Source of the DNA: Stenotrophomonas maltophilia | GTDB taxonomy: Bacteria; Pseudomonadota; Gammaproteobacteria; Xanthomonadales; Xanthomonadaceae | DNA length: 64,000 nt | Direction: 5' to 3' | Assembly: GCA_009912235.1 (NCBI GenBank) | Contig: WNDS01000001.1 | Location: 682,001 to 746,000 of the forward strand | In this document: piece by piece, positions 18,318-27,739 of the stretch | How positions within the stretch are numbered: the stretch's first letter is position 1 | Layout: each line of letters opens with the position of its first letter | The notes under the pieces: generated by a model | Databases searched by the model: none | Told to the model about the DNA's origin: nothing | The model's input: the letters and a program-made list of their open reading frames with translations, nothing else | Program-made: the position numbers and the translations under genes

Positions 18318-19199
18318 TCAGCCAGCGGCGGCCGTGGCGCGGATCTGCGCAATCAGGTGGCGCACCGCCGGCGAACGCTCGTGGCGGCGGAACAGCGCGC
18401 CCACTTCGGAGGGAATCACCGCGCCGTCGATCTGCCGGTAGACCACGTTCGGCAGGTGCGCCACCTGCACCAGCACGCTGGGCACCACCGCGATGCCCAT
18501 GCCCAGCGCCACGTCGGCCAGCACCGCCTGCAGGCTGCCGGGCACGGACACAACCTGCGGTTCGAAGCGCCCGCGCCGGGCCACTTCGCGCAGGCCCAGC
18601 CCCTGCTCGGGCACCACGAAGGCCTCCCGCGCCAGCGCACGCGGCTTCAACGCCGGGCCCGCACCGGCCAGCGCGTGGTCGGCCGACAACGCCAGACAGA
18701 AACGGTCGCGGGCCACCACGTGGCTGGCCAGGCCGGGCGGCAGTGCCACCGGTGTGCGGACGAAGCCGACGTCCAGCTGCCCGTCTTCCAGCTGCGGCAC
18801 CAGCACATCGGTGGCCATTTCCCTGGCCTCCACCTGCACGCCGGGCCACTGCTGGCGGAAGCGCCGCACCTGGTCCTGCAGCGCGCCGAAGAACACCGCC
18901 GAGCCCACGTAGCCGATCTGCACCCGGCCCAGCTGGCCGCGCCCGGCACGGCGGCCAACCTCCAGCGCGCGCTCGTACTGCGCCAGCGCCGCCTGCGCTT
19001 CCACCAGGAAGGCCTGGCCTGCGGCGGTCAGCGCCACGCTGCGCTTGCTGCGCTGGAACAGGCGCGCCTGCAGCAGCCACTCCAGCGCCTGGATCTGCGC
19101 GGTCAGCGTGGGCGGGCACAGTTCCAGCTCCTCGGCCGACTGCGCGAAATGCAGGTTGCGCGCCACGGTGACGAAGGCACGCAGGTATTTCAGGTCCAT
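18318..19199 (-). CDS. LysR-family regulator, divergent from an MFS exporter
   Basis: 293 aa. Winged helix at the start (MDLKYLRAFVTVARNLHFAQ) with LCPPTLTAQIQALEWLLQARLFQRSKRSV in place of the more common S-x-P-A-L-S-R-Q-I pattern, then a LysR ligand domain. It belongs to the subgroup near BenM/CatM by its GRVQIGYVGSAVF start of the ligand domain. Inverted repeats lie in the gap to the MFS gene, so it likely controls that exporter. Confidence 0.9.
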   Translation of the reverse strand: MDLKYLRAFVTVARNLHFAQSAEELELCPPTLTAQIQALEWLLQARLFQRSKRSVALTAAGQAFLVEAQAALAQYERALEVGRRAGRGQLGRVQIGYVGSAVFFGALQDQVRRFRQQWPGVQVEAREMATDVLVPQLEDGQLDVGFVRTPVALPPGLASHVVARDRFCLALSADHALAGAGPALKPRALAREAFVVPEQGLGLREVARRGRFEPQVVSVPGSLQAVLADVALGMGIAVVPSVLVQVAHLPNVVYRQIDGAVIPSEVGALFRRHERSPAVRHLIAQIRATAAAG

Positions 19200-19211
19200 G
19201 CAGGGCCCCTG

Positions 19212-19226
19212 TTCGGTTTTTCCGAA
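19212..19226. promoter_or_regulatory. Inverted repeat in the LysR-MFS gap
   Basis: TTCGG-TTTTT-CCGAA is a perfect 5-bp inverted repeat in the 105-bp divergent region. TTCGGTT (19212-19218) is repeated as AACCGAA at 19251-19257, giving two possible binding half-site pairs for the LysR protein. Confidence 0.5.
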
Positions 19227-19304
19227 TTATCCGGTCGGTTGACTGTATTGAACCGAATACCGCAGAGGAATGGAATGGGGCCACGTTCCCAGGAGACCTT
19301 CGCG

Positions 19305-20873
19305 ATGTCCGCCGCTTCCCCCCGTACCCTGCCGCTGCTGCTGGTGGCGTCCACCGGCTGCGCCATGACGGTGCTGGACACCAACGTGGTGGGCGTGGTG
19401 CTGCCGACCATCGCCCGTGACCTGCACGCCTCGTTCGCCGATGTGGAATGGGTGATCAGCAGCTACGTGCTGTGCTTTGCCGCGCTGCTGCTGCCGGCCG
19501 GTGCCATCGCCGACCGCTTCGGCCGGCGCCGCGTGTTCCTGCTCGGCATCGCCGTGTTCGCCCTTGCATCGCTGGCCTGCGGCCTGGCCCCCGCCGCCAG
19601 CGGCCTGTACCTGGCGCGCGCGGCGCAGGGCGTGGGTGCCGCCTTCCTGCTGGCGCCGGCGCTGGCGATCATCGGCCACGGCTTCCACGACCCGGCCGCC
19701 CGCGGGCGCGCGTGGGCCCTGTGGGGCGGCATCATGGGCCTGACCATGGTGCTCTCGCCGCTGCTGGGCGGCGTGATCAACCACTGGCTGGGCTGGCGCT
19801 GGGCGTTCCATGTGAACGTGCCGCTGTGCGCGCTGCTGGCCGCGGCGGTGCCGGTGTACATCGAGGAATCGCGTGACCCGACGCCGCGTGCGCTCGACCT
19901 GCCGGGCATCGCCCTGTTCGCGATGGCGATGTTCAGCCTGACCTGGGCGCTGATCGAAGGCCCCGGCGAAGGCTGGACCAGTGCCGGGGTGCTGCTGCGG
20001 CTGGGCGTGGGCATCGCGCTGTTCACTGCCTTCAGCGTGGTGGAACGGCGCCGCGCGCACCCGATGCTGGACCTGCGGCTGTTTGCCGACCTGCCGTTCA
20101 GTGGTTCGGTGCTGGCGATGTTCGCCTATGCCGCCACCGCGCAGGTGATGGCCTCGCTGCTACCGCAGTTCCTGCAGAACGGGCGCGGCTAGACCGCGCT
20201 GATGGCCGGGCTGGGCATGCTGCCGTTCGCACTGGCCATGCTGGTGTTCCCGCAGGTCGCACGCCGGCTGTCCACCCGCCTGGACAGCCGCCGGCTGCTT
20301 TCCATCGGCCTGGCCGTGGTGGCGCTGGGCAACCTGGCAATGGTGTTTGTCGCCGCGCAGCCCGGACTGCCGGCACTGGTGCTGGCCATGGCCCTGCTCG
20401 GCACCGGCGGTGGCCTGCTCAACGGTGAAACGCAGAAGGCGATCATGGGCACCGTGCCGCCGCACCGCGCCGGCATGGCGTCGGGCATCAGCACCACTGC
20501 GCGCTTCACCGGCATCCTGATGGGCTTTGCCGGGCTGGGCGCGGTGCTGGCCGGCACCACCCGCAGCGCACTGCAGCAGGCGATGCCGGCCGCGCACCTT
20601 CCGCTGGATGCGCAACTGGTGGACCGCATCGTGGCCGGTGACCTGCAGCGTGCGCTGCAGGCCTACCCTGCCGATGTCGCGGCCACGGTCACCGGTATCG
20701 CCCGCATGGCCTACCAGCAGGGCTTCGCGCAGGCCTTCCTGGTGGCCGGCGTGGCCGCCGCACTGGCCGCGCTGCTGGTCTGGCTGGGCATGCGCCGCAC
20801 GGACACCGCCGCGGGCACCCGTACCGGCGATGACGCTCAGCGCGCGCCGGCGATGCGCGTGGGCATGCGGTAG
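19305..20873 (+). pseudogene. MFS exporter (DHA2/EmrB type) with an in-frame TAG
   Basis: The frame starts at ATG 19305 and gives helices 1-8 or so of a 14-helix drug:H+ antiporter (LDTNVVGVVLPTIARDL, DRFGRRRVFLLG, GVGAAFLLAPALAIIG). At 20190-20192 it meets TAG after FLQNGRG. The same frame continues TALMAGLGMLPFALAMLVFP to a stop at 20873. In related exporters this place reads GxTA with Q before T, so CAG to TAG is the simplest change. The gene is divergent from a LysR regulator. Its last 37 bases overlap the end of the convergent lactonase gene. As written it would make a 295-residue fragment, very unlikely to transport. Confidence 0.87.
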
Positions 20874-21898
20874 ATGCTGGTGGGTGTGGAGATGTAGAGC
20901 ATGCGCCGGTCGGCACCGCCGAATTCCAGGTTGGTGGCCGGCTCGGGCAGCGGCACGTGCCCCAGCGCCGTGCCGTCGGGTGCCAGGATGCGCACGCCGC
21001 CGGGCGCGGTGGTCCACACGTTGCCCTGCACGTCCACGCGCAGGCCATCGGTGATGCCCGGCCCCGGCAGCGTGGACAGGTCACAGAACAACCGGCCCTC
21101 ACCCAGCAGGCCGTCGGCCTGCACCGGGTAGGCGCGGAGATGGTTGTCACCCGAGCCTGTGACGTACAGGGTCGACTCGTCCGGCGAGAACGCCAGGCCG
21201 TTGACGTTGGGCATGTCGGCCGCCACTTCGGTCAGCACGCCATCGCGCAGGCGGAACACCGCGTTGTGGTCGATCTCGCGTGAGGGGTCCTGCTCCAGCT
21301 TCAGCATGCCGCCGAAGGTGTCGGTGAAGTAGATATCACCGTTGCGGCGCACGACCACATCGTTCGGCCCGCCCAGGCGCCGGCCCTGGTGGCGGTCGGC
21401 CAGCAGCGTGCGCCGGCCGTCGGCCTCCACCCGCACGATCGAACGCCCGCCCCAGGTGGCGATGACCAGCCGCCCCTGCGGGTCCAGCGTATTGCCGTTG
21501 GAACCGAACATGTTGAAGGCTTCGTAATCCGGCGCGCCCTCGGCCTTGCCGTTGTTGAACGGCATGCCCGCCCGCCAGGTGTCATGGCCCTGGTAGCCGG
21601 CCTTTTCGAGGAACACGCGGGCCTGCGCGTCCCCCGGTGCCCAGCGGTAGATCACGTTGGCGGGAATATCGCTGAACAGCAGGTAGCCACCGTCGCGCGG
21701 CACCCAGGTGACCCCTTCGGTGAAACCGAAGCCGGTGGCCACCCGTTCCAGCGTCGGCTGTACAGGCACGAGCTCGTGCAGCCGCGCGTCAAGCACCTGC
21801 AGGGCCAGTGGCGTGGGGCCTGCGGCCACCATTCCAGCTACGGAAAGCGCAGCCGCTGCGCCGATGATCGTCATGAAAGTTCTCCGGTTCGTTGCCAT
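20837..21898 (-). CDS. SMP-30/gluconolactonase-like protein with Tat-type signal
   Basis: 353 aa six-bladed propeller of the SGL family. The N-terminus has a twin arginine (TNRRTFM) before a hydrophobic stretch (IIGAAAALSVAGMVAAG), which suggests Tat export to the periplasm. Family blocks seen are FTEGVTWVP near the start, GGPNDVVVRRNGDIYFTD, NVNGLAFSPDESTLYVT and GLRVDVQGNVWTT, containing the usual metal ligands (Glu, Asn, Asp). Members open sugar or other lactones. I chose the ATG at 21898 because the signal starts there; the frame is open further upstream. It is divergent from a LysR gene. Confidence 0.9.
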   Translation of the reverse strand: MATNRRTFMTIIGAAAALSVAGMVAAGPTPLALQVLDARLHELVPVQPTLERVATGFGFTEGVTWVPRDGGYLLFSDIPANVIYRWAPGDAQARVFLEKAGYQGHDTWRAGMPFNNGKAEGAPDYEAFNMFGSNGNTLDPQGRLVIATWGGRSIVRVEADGRRTLLADRHQGRRLGGPNDVVVRRNGDIYFTDTFGGMLKLEQDPSREIDHNAVFRLRDGVLTEVAADMPNVNGLAFSPDESTLYVTGSGDNHLRAYPVQADGLLGEGRLFCDLSTLPGPGITDGLRVDVQGNVWTTAPGGVRILAPDGTALGHVPLPEPATNLEFGGADRRMLYISTPTSIYRMPTRIAGAR

Positions 21899-21977
21899 TG
21901 CAGCCGCCCGATGCGGCAGGGAGACGATGGTAGGCAGCGCGCCCGGCGCGGATAAACCGGCAGCCCGCATGGCTTCC

Positions 21978-21991
21978 ATGCAAAGATGCAT
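21978..21991. promoter_or_regulatory. Inverted repeat in the lactonase-LysR gap
   Basis: ATGCA-AAGA-TGCAT is a perfect inverted repeat that ends 3 bases before the LysR start. It is a candidate autoregulatory LysR site in the 95-bp divergent gap. Confidence 0.5.
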
Positions 21992-21993
21992 CA

Positions 21994-22890
21994 ATGGACA
22001 TGCTGCAGGCGTACCGGGTGTTTCTTCGCGTTGCCGATGCCGGCAGCTTCAGCCGCGTGGCCGAGGACACCGGGCTGCAGCAGTCACAGGTGAGCCGCCT
22101 GGTGGCCGCCACCGAAGCGCGGCTGGGCGTGCAGCTGTTCCGCCGCACCACGCGCGCGGTGACCATCACCGAAGATGGCCAGCAGCTGCGCGAACGGCTG
22201 GCACCGATCCTGGAGGCGCTGGAGCACTGCGAGGACGAGATCCGCGCACGCCGCCGCGAGCCCAGCGGACTGATCCGGGTCGCCGCCCCTTCGTCGTTCG
22301 GCCGCCAGGTGCTGGCCCCGCTGGTGCAGCAGTTCCTGTGCGAGCATCCCAAGGTGCGGGTGGAACTGCTGATGAGCAACGCAGTGGTCGACCTGGCAGC
22401 GAAAGGCGTGGACATCGCGCTGCGCATCGGCCGCCTGCCGGTGAACGACTACCCCACCCGCCGCATAGGCGTGGTGCACCAGGTGCTGGTGGCAAGCGCG
22501 GAGTACCTGGCCGCCCACGGTGCGCCGCAGGCACCGGCACAGCTGGCACAGCGCAATTGCCTGTGCTTTGCCAGCGGCGGCCAGGCACCGGCCTGGACGT
22601 TCCATCACGGCGAAGACAGCGTGACCGTGGCCGTGCAGGGCGACCTGGTGGCCAACGATGCCGACGTACTGCTGCAGCACTGCCTTGGCGGTGTGGGCAT
22701 CGCGATGCTGCCGCTGTGGCTGGCGCAGCCGCACCTGCACGAGGGCCGCCTGCAGCGCGTGCTGCCGGACTGGGAAGGCCCGGCGCTAGCATTGAGCGTG
22801 ATCACCACCCGCCGCGACTTCCGGCCGCAGCGCATCGCCATGTTCCTGGCCCTGCTGGAAACCGGACTGGCGCCCCGGCTGGACCCCTGA
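21994..22890 (+). CDS. LysR-family regulator, divergent from the lactonase
   Basis: 298 aa. DNA-binding part MDMLQAYRVFLRVADAGSFS with QSQVSRLVAATEARLGVQLFRRTTR, then a ligand domain with DIALRIGRLP, the pattern of the AaeR/DmlR-like CrgA subgroup. It probably regulates the divergent gluconolactonase-like gene. Intact. Confidence 0.92.
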   Translation: MDMLQAYRVFLRVADAGSFSRVAEDTGLQQSQVSRLVAATEARLGVQLFRRTTRAVTITEDGQQLRERLAPILEALEHCEDEIRARRREPSGLIRVAAPSSFGRQVLAPLVQQFLCEHPKVRVELLMSNAVVDLAAKGVDIALRIGRLPVNDYPTRRIGVVHQVLVASAEYLAAHGAPQAPAQLAQRNCLCFASGGQAPAWTFHHGEDSVTVAVQGDLVANDADVLLQHCLGGVGIAMLPLWLAQPHLHEGRLQRVLPDWEGPALALSVITTRRDFRPQRIAMFLALLETGLAPRLDP

Positions 22891-23025
22891 CACAGGTTGG
22901 CGCGAATGCGCTGGCCGTTGGCGCGGGACCGAACCCGCTGCACGCCGGCAGGCCGCATGCTGGGCCCCGAAGCACGCCAGCCAACGCCCGCCCTGCGCAT
23001 CACTGCCCCTTGCCAGGAACCGGAC

Positions 23026-23418
23026 ATGATCATCGACGATTCGCGCAGCCCCTTGGTGTTTCTCCGCCGCCACCTTGACCCGGAACGGCGCCACGACCAC
23101 GACGATGAGCAGCGCCTGGAGCAACTGCTGGAACGTGGCCATCCGTTCGTGCTGATCACCGACCACGCCGCCGATGACCACGCCGATGAAAGCGCTGACC
23201 AGCGCCGGCAGCACGCGGCGTTCTTCAAGCGCATCAAGGACCGCATGCGGCTGCTGTGCAGGGGCATGGTGGTGCTGGAAGGCGACCGCCCGCTGCCGGC
23301 GCCGATCCGCGCACTGGCCGGCACCTCCAGCAAGGCGTTCGGGTTTCCAGTGGCATTCGCGCGGGATGAGGACGAGGCCATCGCGCTGGGCCGGCGGCTG
23401 CTGTCTCCGCGCGGCTGA
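23026..23418 (+). CDS. Conserved hypothetical protein
   Basis: 130 aa, acidic and histidine-rich near residues 20-60, with no signal or membrane segment. The part from FVLITDHAADD to IALGRRLL has the order strand, long helix (RRQHAAFFKRIKDRMRLL), strand (GMVVLEG), helix and strand, which recalls small STAS-like folds, but I do not recognise a named family. It stands alone between a LysR gene and a convergent TetR gene, 135 bp downstream of the former. Confidence 0.6.
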   Translation: MIIDDSRSPLVFLRRHLDPERRHDHDDEQRLEQLLERGHPFVLITDHAADDHADESADQRRQHAAFFKRIKDRMRLLCRGMVVLEGDRPLPAPIRALAGTSSKAFGFPVAFARDEDEAIALGRRLLSPRG

Positions 23419-23431
23419 GCGAGCGTTGCGG

Positions 23432-23450
23432 CGCGCGTGCTGCACGCGCG
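23432..23450. terminator. Hairpin between convergent genes
   Basis: CGCGCGTG-CTG-CACGCGCG forms a perfect 8-bp stem with a 3-base loop, 13 bases after the hypothetical gene and 7 bases before the end of the TetR gene. It probably limits read-through in both directions. Confidence 0.5.
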
Positions 23451-23457
23451 ACCGTGC

Positions 23458-24069
23458 TCAGCGCGCGTAGCAGCCCAGGAACATCGCGACCGCGGATTCG
23501 GCCACGCGCTCGCGCTCGGCCTTGGCCAGCGGTGGCTGCCGCAACGTGACCTGCGGCCAGAACGCAAAACTCTTCACCAGGCCTTCGAGCTGGTGCGCGG
23601 CAAAATCCGCATCGACCGGGCGCAGCCGGCCGTCGGCCGCCGCCGCGCGGATCCAGGAAGTCACTCCGCTCTCCTTCTCGCGCATGCGGCAGACGATGTC
23701 CTGCGCACGCTCGGGCGAATGGATGATCTCGGCCATGGCCGCCCGCGCCAGGTCGATGAAGCTGGCATCACCCAGCAGTTCCAGCTTCTGCCGCAGCAGC
23801 TGCAGCAGCTGCGCGTCCAGCGGCGCATCGGCGCGGTACGGCAGGTCGACGCTGGCCGCGCTGCTTTCCCAGAGTTCTTCCAGGATGGCCGCGAACAGCT
23901 CTTCCTTGCTCGGGAAGTGGTTGTACACGGTGCGCTTGGACACGCCGGCCACTGCGGCGATGCGGTCCATGCTGGTGGCCTCGTAGCCGGCCGCCCGGAA
24001 CTCTTCCACGGCGGCGCGCACGATGTCTTCGCGCTTGCGGTCGGTCAGGCGTTGCGGGCGTTCGGGCAT
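23458..24069 (-). CDS. TetR/AcrR-family regulator
   Basis: 203 aa from the ATG at 24069 (a further ATG at 24102 is in frame; neither has a clear ribosome site). The helix-turn-helix is TSMDRIAAVAGVSKRTVYNH, followed by FPSKEELFAAIL. The C-terminal part (LPYRADAPLDAQLLQLLR, AEIIHSPE) matches the TetR_C_7 AefR-like type. It is divergent from a metallo-beta-lactamase-fold gene and likely controls it. Confidence 0.9.
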   Translation of the reverse strand: MPERPQRLTDRKREDIVRAAVEEFRAAGYEATSMDRIAAVAGVSKRTVYNHFPSKEELFAAILEELWESSAASVDLPYRADAPLDAQLLQLLRQKLELLGDASFIDLARAAMAEIIHSPERAQDIVCRMREKESGVTSWIRAAAADGRLRPVDADFAAHQLEGLVKSFAFWPQVTLRQPPLAKAERERVAESAVAMFLGCYAR

Positions 24070-24173
24070 GGCAGGGCCGGGTAACTGAACAGACGCCGAC
24101 ATTCTACACCGGCAAGTGTGCTTTTACGATGTTCGAAACTGCATTAGCCAGTGTACCACAGCGGACGTCCCCG

Positions 24174-25256
24174 ATGAAGCGCCTGCTCCTTGTCCTCCTG
24201 CTTGGAATTCTTGCCGTGACCGCCTACACGTTCCTCCGCTCCTGGGCCCTGCCCGACTTCCCCACCTCGCCGCAGTACCGCGACGGCAAGTTCCGCAACG
24301 ACCGGCCCAAGCCGCCCACCAGCTTCCGCCAGGGGGTGGAGATCTGGTGGAGCGCCCTGGTCAAGCCCAAGCCGAAGGGCACGGCACCGGAGCGGCCCAT
24401 TCCGGTGGTGCCGCTGGACCGCGCCGCGCTGGACGCCGCGCCCGACCGCAGCCTGTTCCGGCTGGGCCATTCCACCCTGCTGCTGAAGCTGCGCGGCCAG
24501 TACTGGCTGACCGACCCGGTGTTCTCCGAACGCGCCTCGCCGCTGCAGTGGATCGGGCCGGCGCGCTTCCATGCACCACCGATCAGCATCGACGCGCTGC
24601 CGCCGATTGCCGGGGTGATCCTCTCGCACAACCACTACGACCACCTGGACCACGCGGCGGTGATGCAGCTGGCCGGCAAGACCGCGCGCTTCATCGCACC
24701 GCTGGGCGTGGGCGACCAGTTGATCGCCTGGGGCATTGCCGCCGACAAGGTCGAGCAGCTGGACTGGTGGCAGAGCACCGAGGTGGGTGGCCTGCGCCTG
24801 ACCGCCACCCCGGCCCAGCACTTCAGCGGCCGCGGCCTGGGTGACAGCGACCGCAGCCTGTGGGCCTCGTGGGTGATCCAGGACGATGGCTTCCGCATCT
24901 TCTTCAGCGGCGACACGGGTTACTTCGATGGCTTCAAGGCGATCGGCGAGAAGTACGGCCCGTTCGACCTGACCATGATTGAGACCGGCGCCTACGATCC
25001 GCGCTGGGCGTTCGTGCACATGCAGCCCGAGCAGACACTGCAGGCGCACCTGGACCTGCGCGGGCGCTGGCTGCTGCCGATCCACAACGGCACCTTCGAC
25101 CTGGCCCTGCACCGCTGGGAACAGCCGTTCGAACGCATCACCGCGCTGGCCACCGAACACGGTGTGGACGTGGCCACGCCGCGCATGGGCGAAGCGCTGG
25201 ACATGGCCGCACCGGTGCATGGCAGCCGCTGGTGGCAGGATGTGGTGACGCCCTGA
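24174..25256 (+). CDS. Membrane-anchored MBL-fold hydrolase (NAPE-PLD-like)
   Basis: 360 aa. An N-terminal signal anchor (RLLLVLLLGILAVTAYTFL) points to an inner-membrane or periplasmic location. The metal site HxHxDH is SHNHYDHLDH (about residues 148-157), with the second block FSGDTGYFDGF and the final histidine in LPIHNGTFDLALH. This set is typical of the UlaG/NAPE-phospholipase D branch, which cleaves phosphodiesters. The ATG at 24174 is preferred over an earlier in-frame ATG at 24129 because the signal starts there. It lies divergent from the TetR gene. Confidence 0.9.
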   Translation: MKRLLLVLLLGILAVTAYTFLRSWALPDFPTSPQYRDGKFRNDRPKPPTSFRQGVEIWWSALVKPKPKGTAPERPIPVVPLDRAALDAAPDRSLFRLGHSTLLLKLRGQYWLTDPVFSERASPLQWIGPARFHAPPISIDALPPIAGVILSHNHYDHLDHAAVMQLAGKTARFIAPLGVGDQLIAWGIAADKVEQLDWWQSTEVGGLRLTATPAQHFSGRGLGDSDRSLWASWVIQDDGFRIFFSGDTGYFDGFKAIGEKYGPFDLTMIETGAYDPRWAFVHMQPEQTLQAHLDLRGRWLLPIHNGTFDLALHRWEQPFERITALATEHGVDVATPRMGEALDMAAPVHGSRWWQDVVTP

Positions 25257-25271
25257 GTACCGGGGCGCGGC

Positions 25272-25295
25272 GGCCGGGCTGATGTCGGCCCGGCC
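25272..25295. terminator. Hairpin between convergent MBL and HxlR genes
   Basis: GGCCGGGC, an eight-base loop and GCCCGGCC give a perfect 8-bp GC stem 15 bases after the MBL stop. No T run follows. Confidence 0.5.
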
Positions 25296-25303
25296 CGCTG
25301 CCG

Positions 25304-25717
25304 CTACGGCGCCTTGAACCGCTCGCGCGCTTCGCGGAAGGCCTCGGCGTTGTCGATCACCCACCGCCACAGCGGCACCATGCCCATCAGCAGGCCGCGC
25401 CCCAACGCCGTCAGCGCGTAGTCCACGCGCGGCGGCACTTCGTCATGGTCGTGGCGGGTGATCAGGCCATCGCGCTGCAGCTGCCGCAGCATGTGGGTCA
25501 GCATGCGCTGGGTAACGCCGGGCAGCTGCCGCGCCAGCTCGGCCTGACGCAGGGCGCCGTGCACGCCCAGTGCATGCACCACGCCCAGCGACCAGCGGTT
25601 GTCGGCGTGGCCGAGGATTTCGCGCTTGAGGCCATCCTCCTCATCACTGAGGGCATCGCAGGCCTGCTGCGATTGCTGCAGCAGCGCGTCGAAGCTGAGT
25701 GTGTCATCCGGTATCAC
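25304..25717 (-). CDS. HxlR-family transcription regulator
   Basis: 137 aa winged-helix protein with RWSLGVVHALGVHGALRQAELARQL and MLTHMLRQLQRDGLITRHDH, the HxlR dimer and wing pattern, followed by VPPRVDYALTALGRGL. The usual N-terminal cysteine of redox-sensing HxlR/HypR proteins is present as QACDAL near residue 20. It is divergent from the NmrA-like gene and likely regulates it. It ends with a TAG that I take as genuine. Confidence 0.92.
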   Translation of the reverse strand: MIPDDTLSFDALLQQSQQACDALSDEEDGLKREILGHADNRWSLGVVHALGVHGALRQAELARQLPGVTQRMLTHMLRQLQRDGLITRHDHDEVPPRVDYALTALGRGLLMGMVPLWRWVIDNAEAFREARERFKAP

Positions 25718-25781
25718 GCGTGTGCCTTCTTCCCGCCGGTGCAGGCGCTCACTATGCTGCGCCGCTCAACGGGAGTCCACC

Positions 25782-26720
25782 ATGAACCTTACCCTTTCAG
25801 CCGCACCCACCACCCTGGTGCTCGGCGCCGGCGAGCTTGGTAGCAACGTGCTGGCGGCGCTGGCCGTGCAGCGTGACCAAGGCCGTATTGCATCGCTGTC
25901 GGTGCTGCTGCGCCCGACTGCCGATACCGACCCGGAAGAACACCACAGCACGCAGGCGCGCCTGCAGGCCCTCGGCGTGCAACGCGTGGAGGCCGACCTG
26001 GCCACCGCCAGCGAAGCCGAACTGGCGGCGATCTTCAGCGGCTACACGCAGGTGATCTGCTGCACCGGTTTCGTCGGCGGCAGCGGCACCCAGCGCCGCA
26101 TCACCGCCGCCGTGCTGCGTGCCGGCGTTGCGCACTACATTCCCTGGCAGTTCGGCGTGGACTACGACGTGGTCGGGCGCGGCAGCGGGCAGGCGGTGTG
26201 GGATGAGCAGCTGGACGTGCGCACGATGCTGCGCGGCCAGCGTGATGTGCAGTGGACGATTGTTTCCACCGGCATGTTCACCAGCTTCGTGCCGCTGCCC
26301 GCATTCGGCCTGGTCGACCTGCAGCAGGGCCTGGTGCGTGCGCTGGGCGACTGGGACTACCGGCTGACGGTCACCACGCCGGAAGACATCGGCCAGCTGA
26401 CCGCGCGGATTGCCGCCGACTGGCGCGCCTTCGCCGACCAGGTGGTGCATGTGGCCGGCGATACCTTCAGCTACCGCACGCTGGCCGACACGCTGGAGCG
26501 CGTGCTGGGCCGGCCGCTGCGGCGCGAGCTGTGGCCGCTGGCGCAGCTGCGCGCCGATGCGCAGGCGCACCCGCACGATGGCATGCGCCAGTACCGGGTG
26601 GCGTTCGCCCGTGCCGACGGCGTGGCCTGGCCGAAGGCCGATACCTTCAACGCCCGCGAAGGGATCGCCACCACGGGCCTGGAAGACTGGCTGCGCACCC
26701 ACCTCCCGGCCCTCGCCTGA
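25782..26720 (+). CDS. NmrA/isoflavone-reductase-like NAD(P)-binding protein
   Basis: 312 aa. A Rossmann motif VLGAGELGSNVLAAL opens the protein, and QVICCTGFVG and HYIPWQFGVDYD are typical of the NmrA and aromatic alcohol reductase group. Such proteins reduce or sense quinone-like or phenylpropanoid compounds. The divergent HxlR regulator, a family often answering to quinones or aldehydes, fits this. It is convergent with the next LysR gene, 7 bases apart. The substrate is unknown. Confidence 0.85.
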   Translation: MNLTLSAAPTTLVLGAGELGSNVLAALAVQRDQGRIASLSVLLRPTADTDPEEHHSTQARLQALGVQRVEADLATASEAELAAIFSGYTQVICCTGFVGGSGTQRRITAAVLRAGVAHYIPWQFGVDYDVVGRGSGQAVWDEQLDVRTMLRGQRDVQWTIVSTGMFTSFVPLPAFGLVDLQQGLVRALGDWDYRLTVTTPEDIGQLTARIAADWRAFADQVVHVAGDTFSYRTLADTLERVLGRPLRRELWPLAQLRADAQAHPHDGMRQYRVAFARADGVAWPKADTFNAREGIATTGLEDWLRTHLPALA

Positions 26721-26727
26721 GCAGCCT

Positions 26728-27624
26728 TCAGCGCGCCGCGTGCGGGGGGAACAGCGCCGCTAGCCATTGCGCGAACACGCGGACGCGCGCGGAAAGCTGG
26801 CGGTTCTGCGGGTACAGCACGGTGACCGGCATCGGCGGTGGCGGGTGGTCGGGCAGCACCACCTGCAGGCGGCCGTCGGCCAGCTCGGCGGTGACCCGGT
26901 AGCGCGGCACCTGGATCAGGCCCAGGCCGGACAATGCGGCGCCGGTGTAGAGATCGGCGCCAGTCACGGCGATGCGTGATGCCAGCGTGCGTTCCTCGAA
27001 CTGCGTGCCGACACGGAAATCCAGCGCGGCCAGCCGTGCGCCGCTGCCGGCGGCGTAGTCCACCGCCAGGTGCTGCGACAGCGCCGCCAGTGACTGCGGC
27101 ACCCCGTGCTGCTGCAGGTACGCCGGGCTGGCCACGGTGACCTGTTCCAGTGCCGCCACCTGGCGGCCGACCAGCGAGGAATCCTGCAGCGTGCCGGCGC
27201 GCAGCACGCAGTCCACGCCTTCGCGCACCAGATCGACCAGACGGTCGTCCTCGCCCACGTGCAGGGTGATGTCCGGGTACTGCGCCATGAAGCCGCCCAT
27301 CGCCGGCATCACGAAGTGGCGCGCCAGCGTGCCCTGCAGGTTCACCCGCAGAAGCCCCTTCGGCGGCGCATCACGGAACGCACTCTCGGTTTCCTCCAGG
27401 TCGCTCAGCAGGCGCACGCAGCGGTGGTAGTAGGCCTGCCCATCGTGGGTCAGGCGCACCTGGCGGGTGGTGCGTTCCAGCAGCCGCACGCCGATGCGCT
27501 GCTCCAGCCGCTTGATCAGGTTGGTGGCGGTTGCGCGCGGAATGCGCAGGTCGTCGGCGGCCAGCGTGAAGCTCTGGCGGTCGGCGATGCGCACGAAGAC
27601 CTGCATTTCCTGGAAACGGTCCAT
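26728..27624 (-). CDS. LysR-family regulator of the adjacent SDR operon
   Basis: 298 aa. Winged helix with FVRIADRQSFTLAADDLRIP and RATATNLIKRLEQRIGVRLL, then a ligand domain of the CrgA type (PDITLHVGEDDRLVDLVREGVD). It is divergent from a four-gene unit that starts with an SDR, with an AT-rich 115-bp gap between them. Confidence 0.92.
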   Translation of the reverse strand: MDRFQEMQVFVRIADRQSFTLAADDLRIPRATATNLIKRLEQRIGVRLLERTTRQVRLTHDGQAYYHRCVRLLSDLEETESAFRDAPPKGLLRVNLQGTLARHFVMPAMGGFMAQYPDITLHVGEDDRLVDLVREGVDCVLRAGTLQDSSLVGRQVAALEQVTVASPAYLQQHGVPQSLAALSQHLAVDYAAGSGARLAALDFRVGTQFEERTLASRIAVTGADLYTGAALSGLGLIQVPRYRVTAELADGRLQVVLPDHPPPPMPVTVLYPQNRQLSARVRVFAQWLAALFPPHAAR

Positions 27625-27739
27625 GGCGGGCCATTGTTAAAGCAGATGGAATAGTGATCGCAATATAGCGCTTATTATCCCTGCACGCGAATGGCGCACG
27701 ATTCCTTCCACCCCACCCACCCCAGCAAGGAATCCCGCC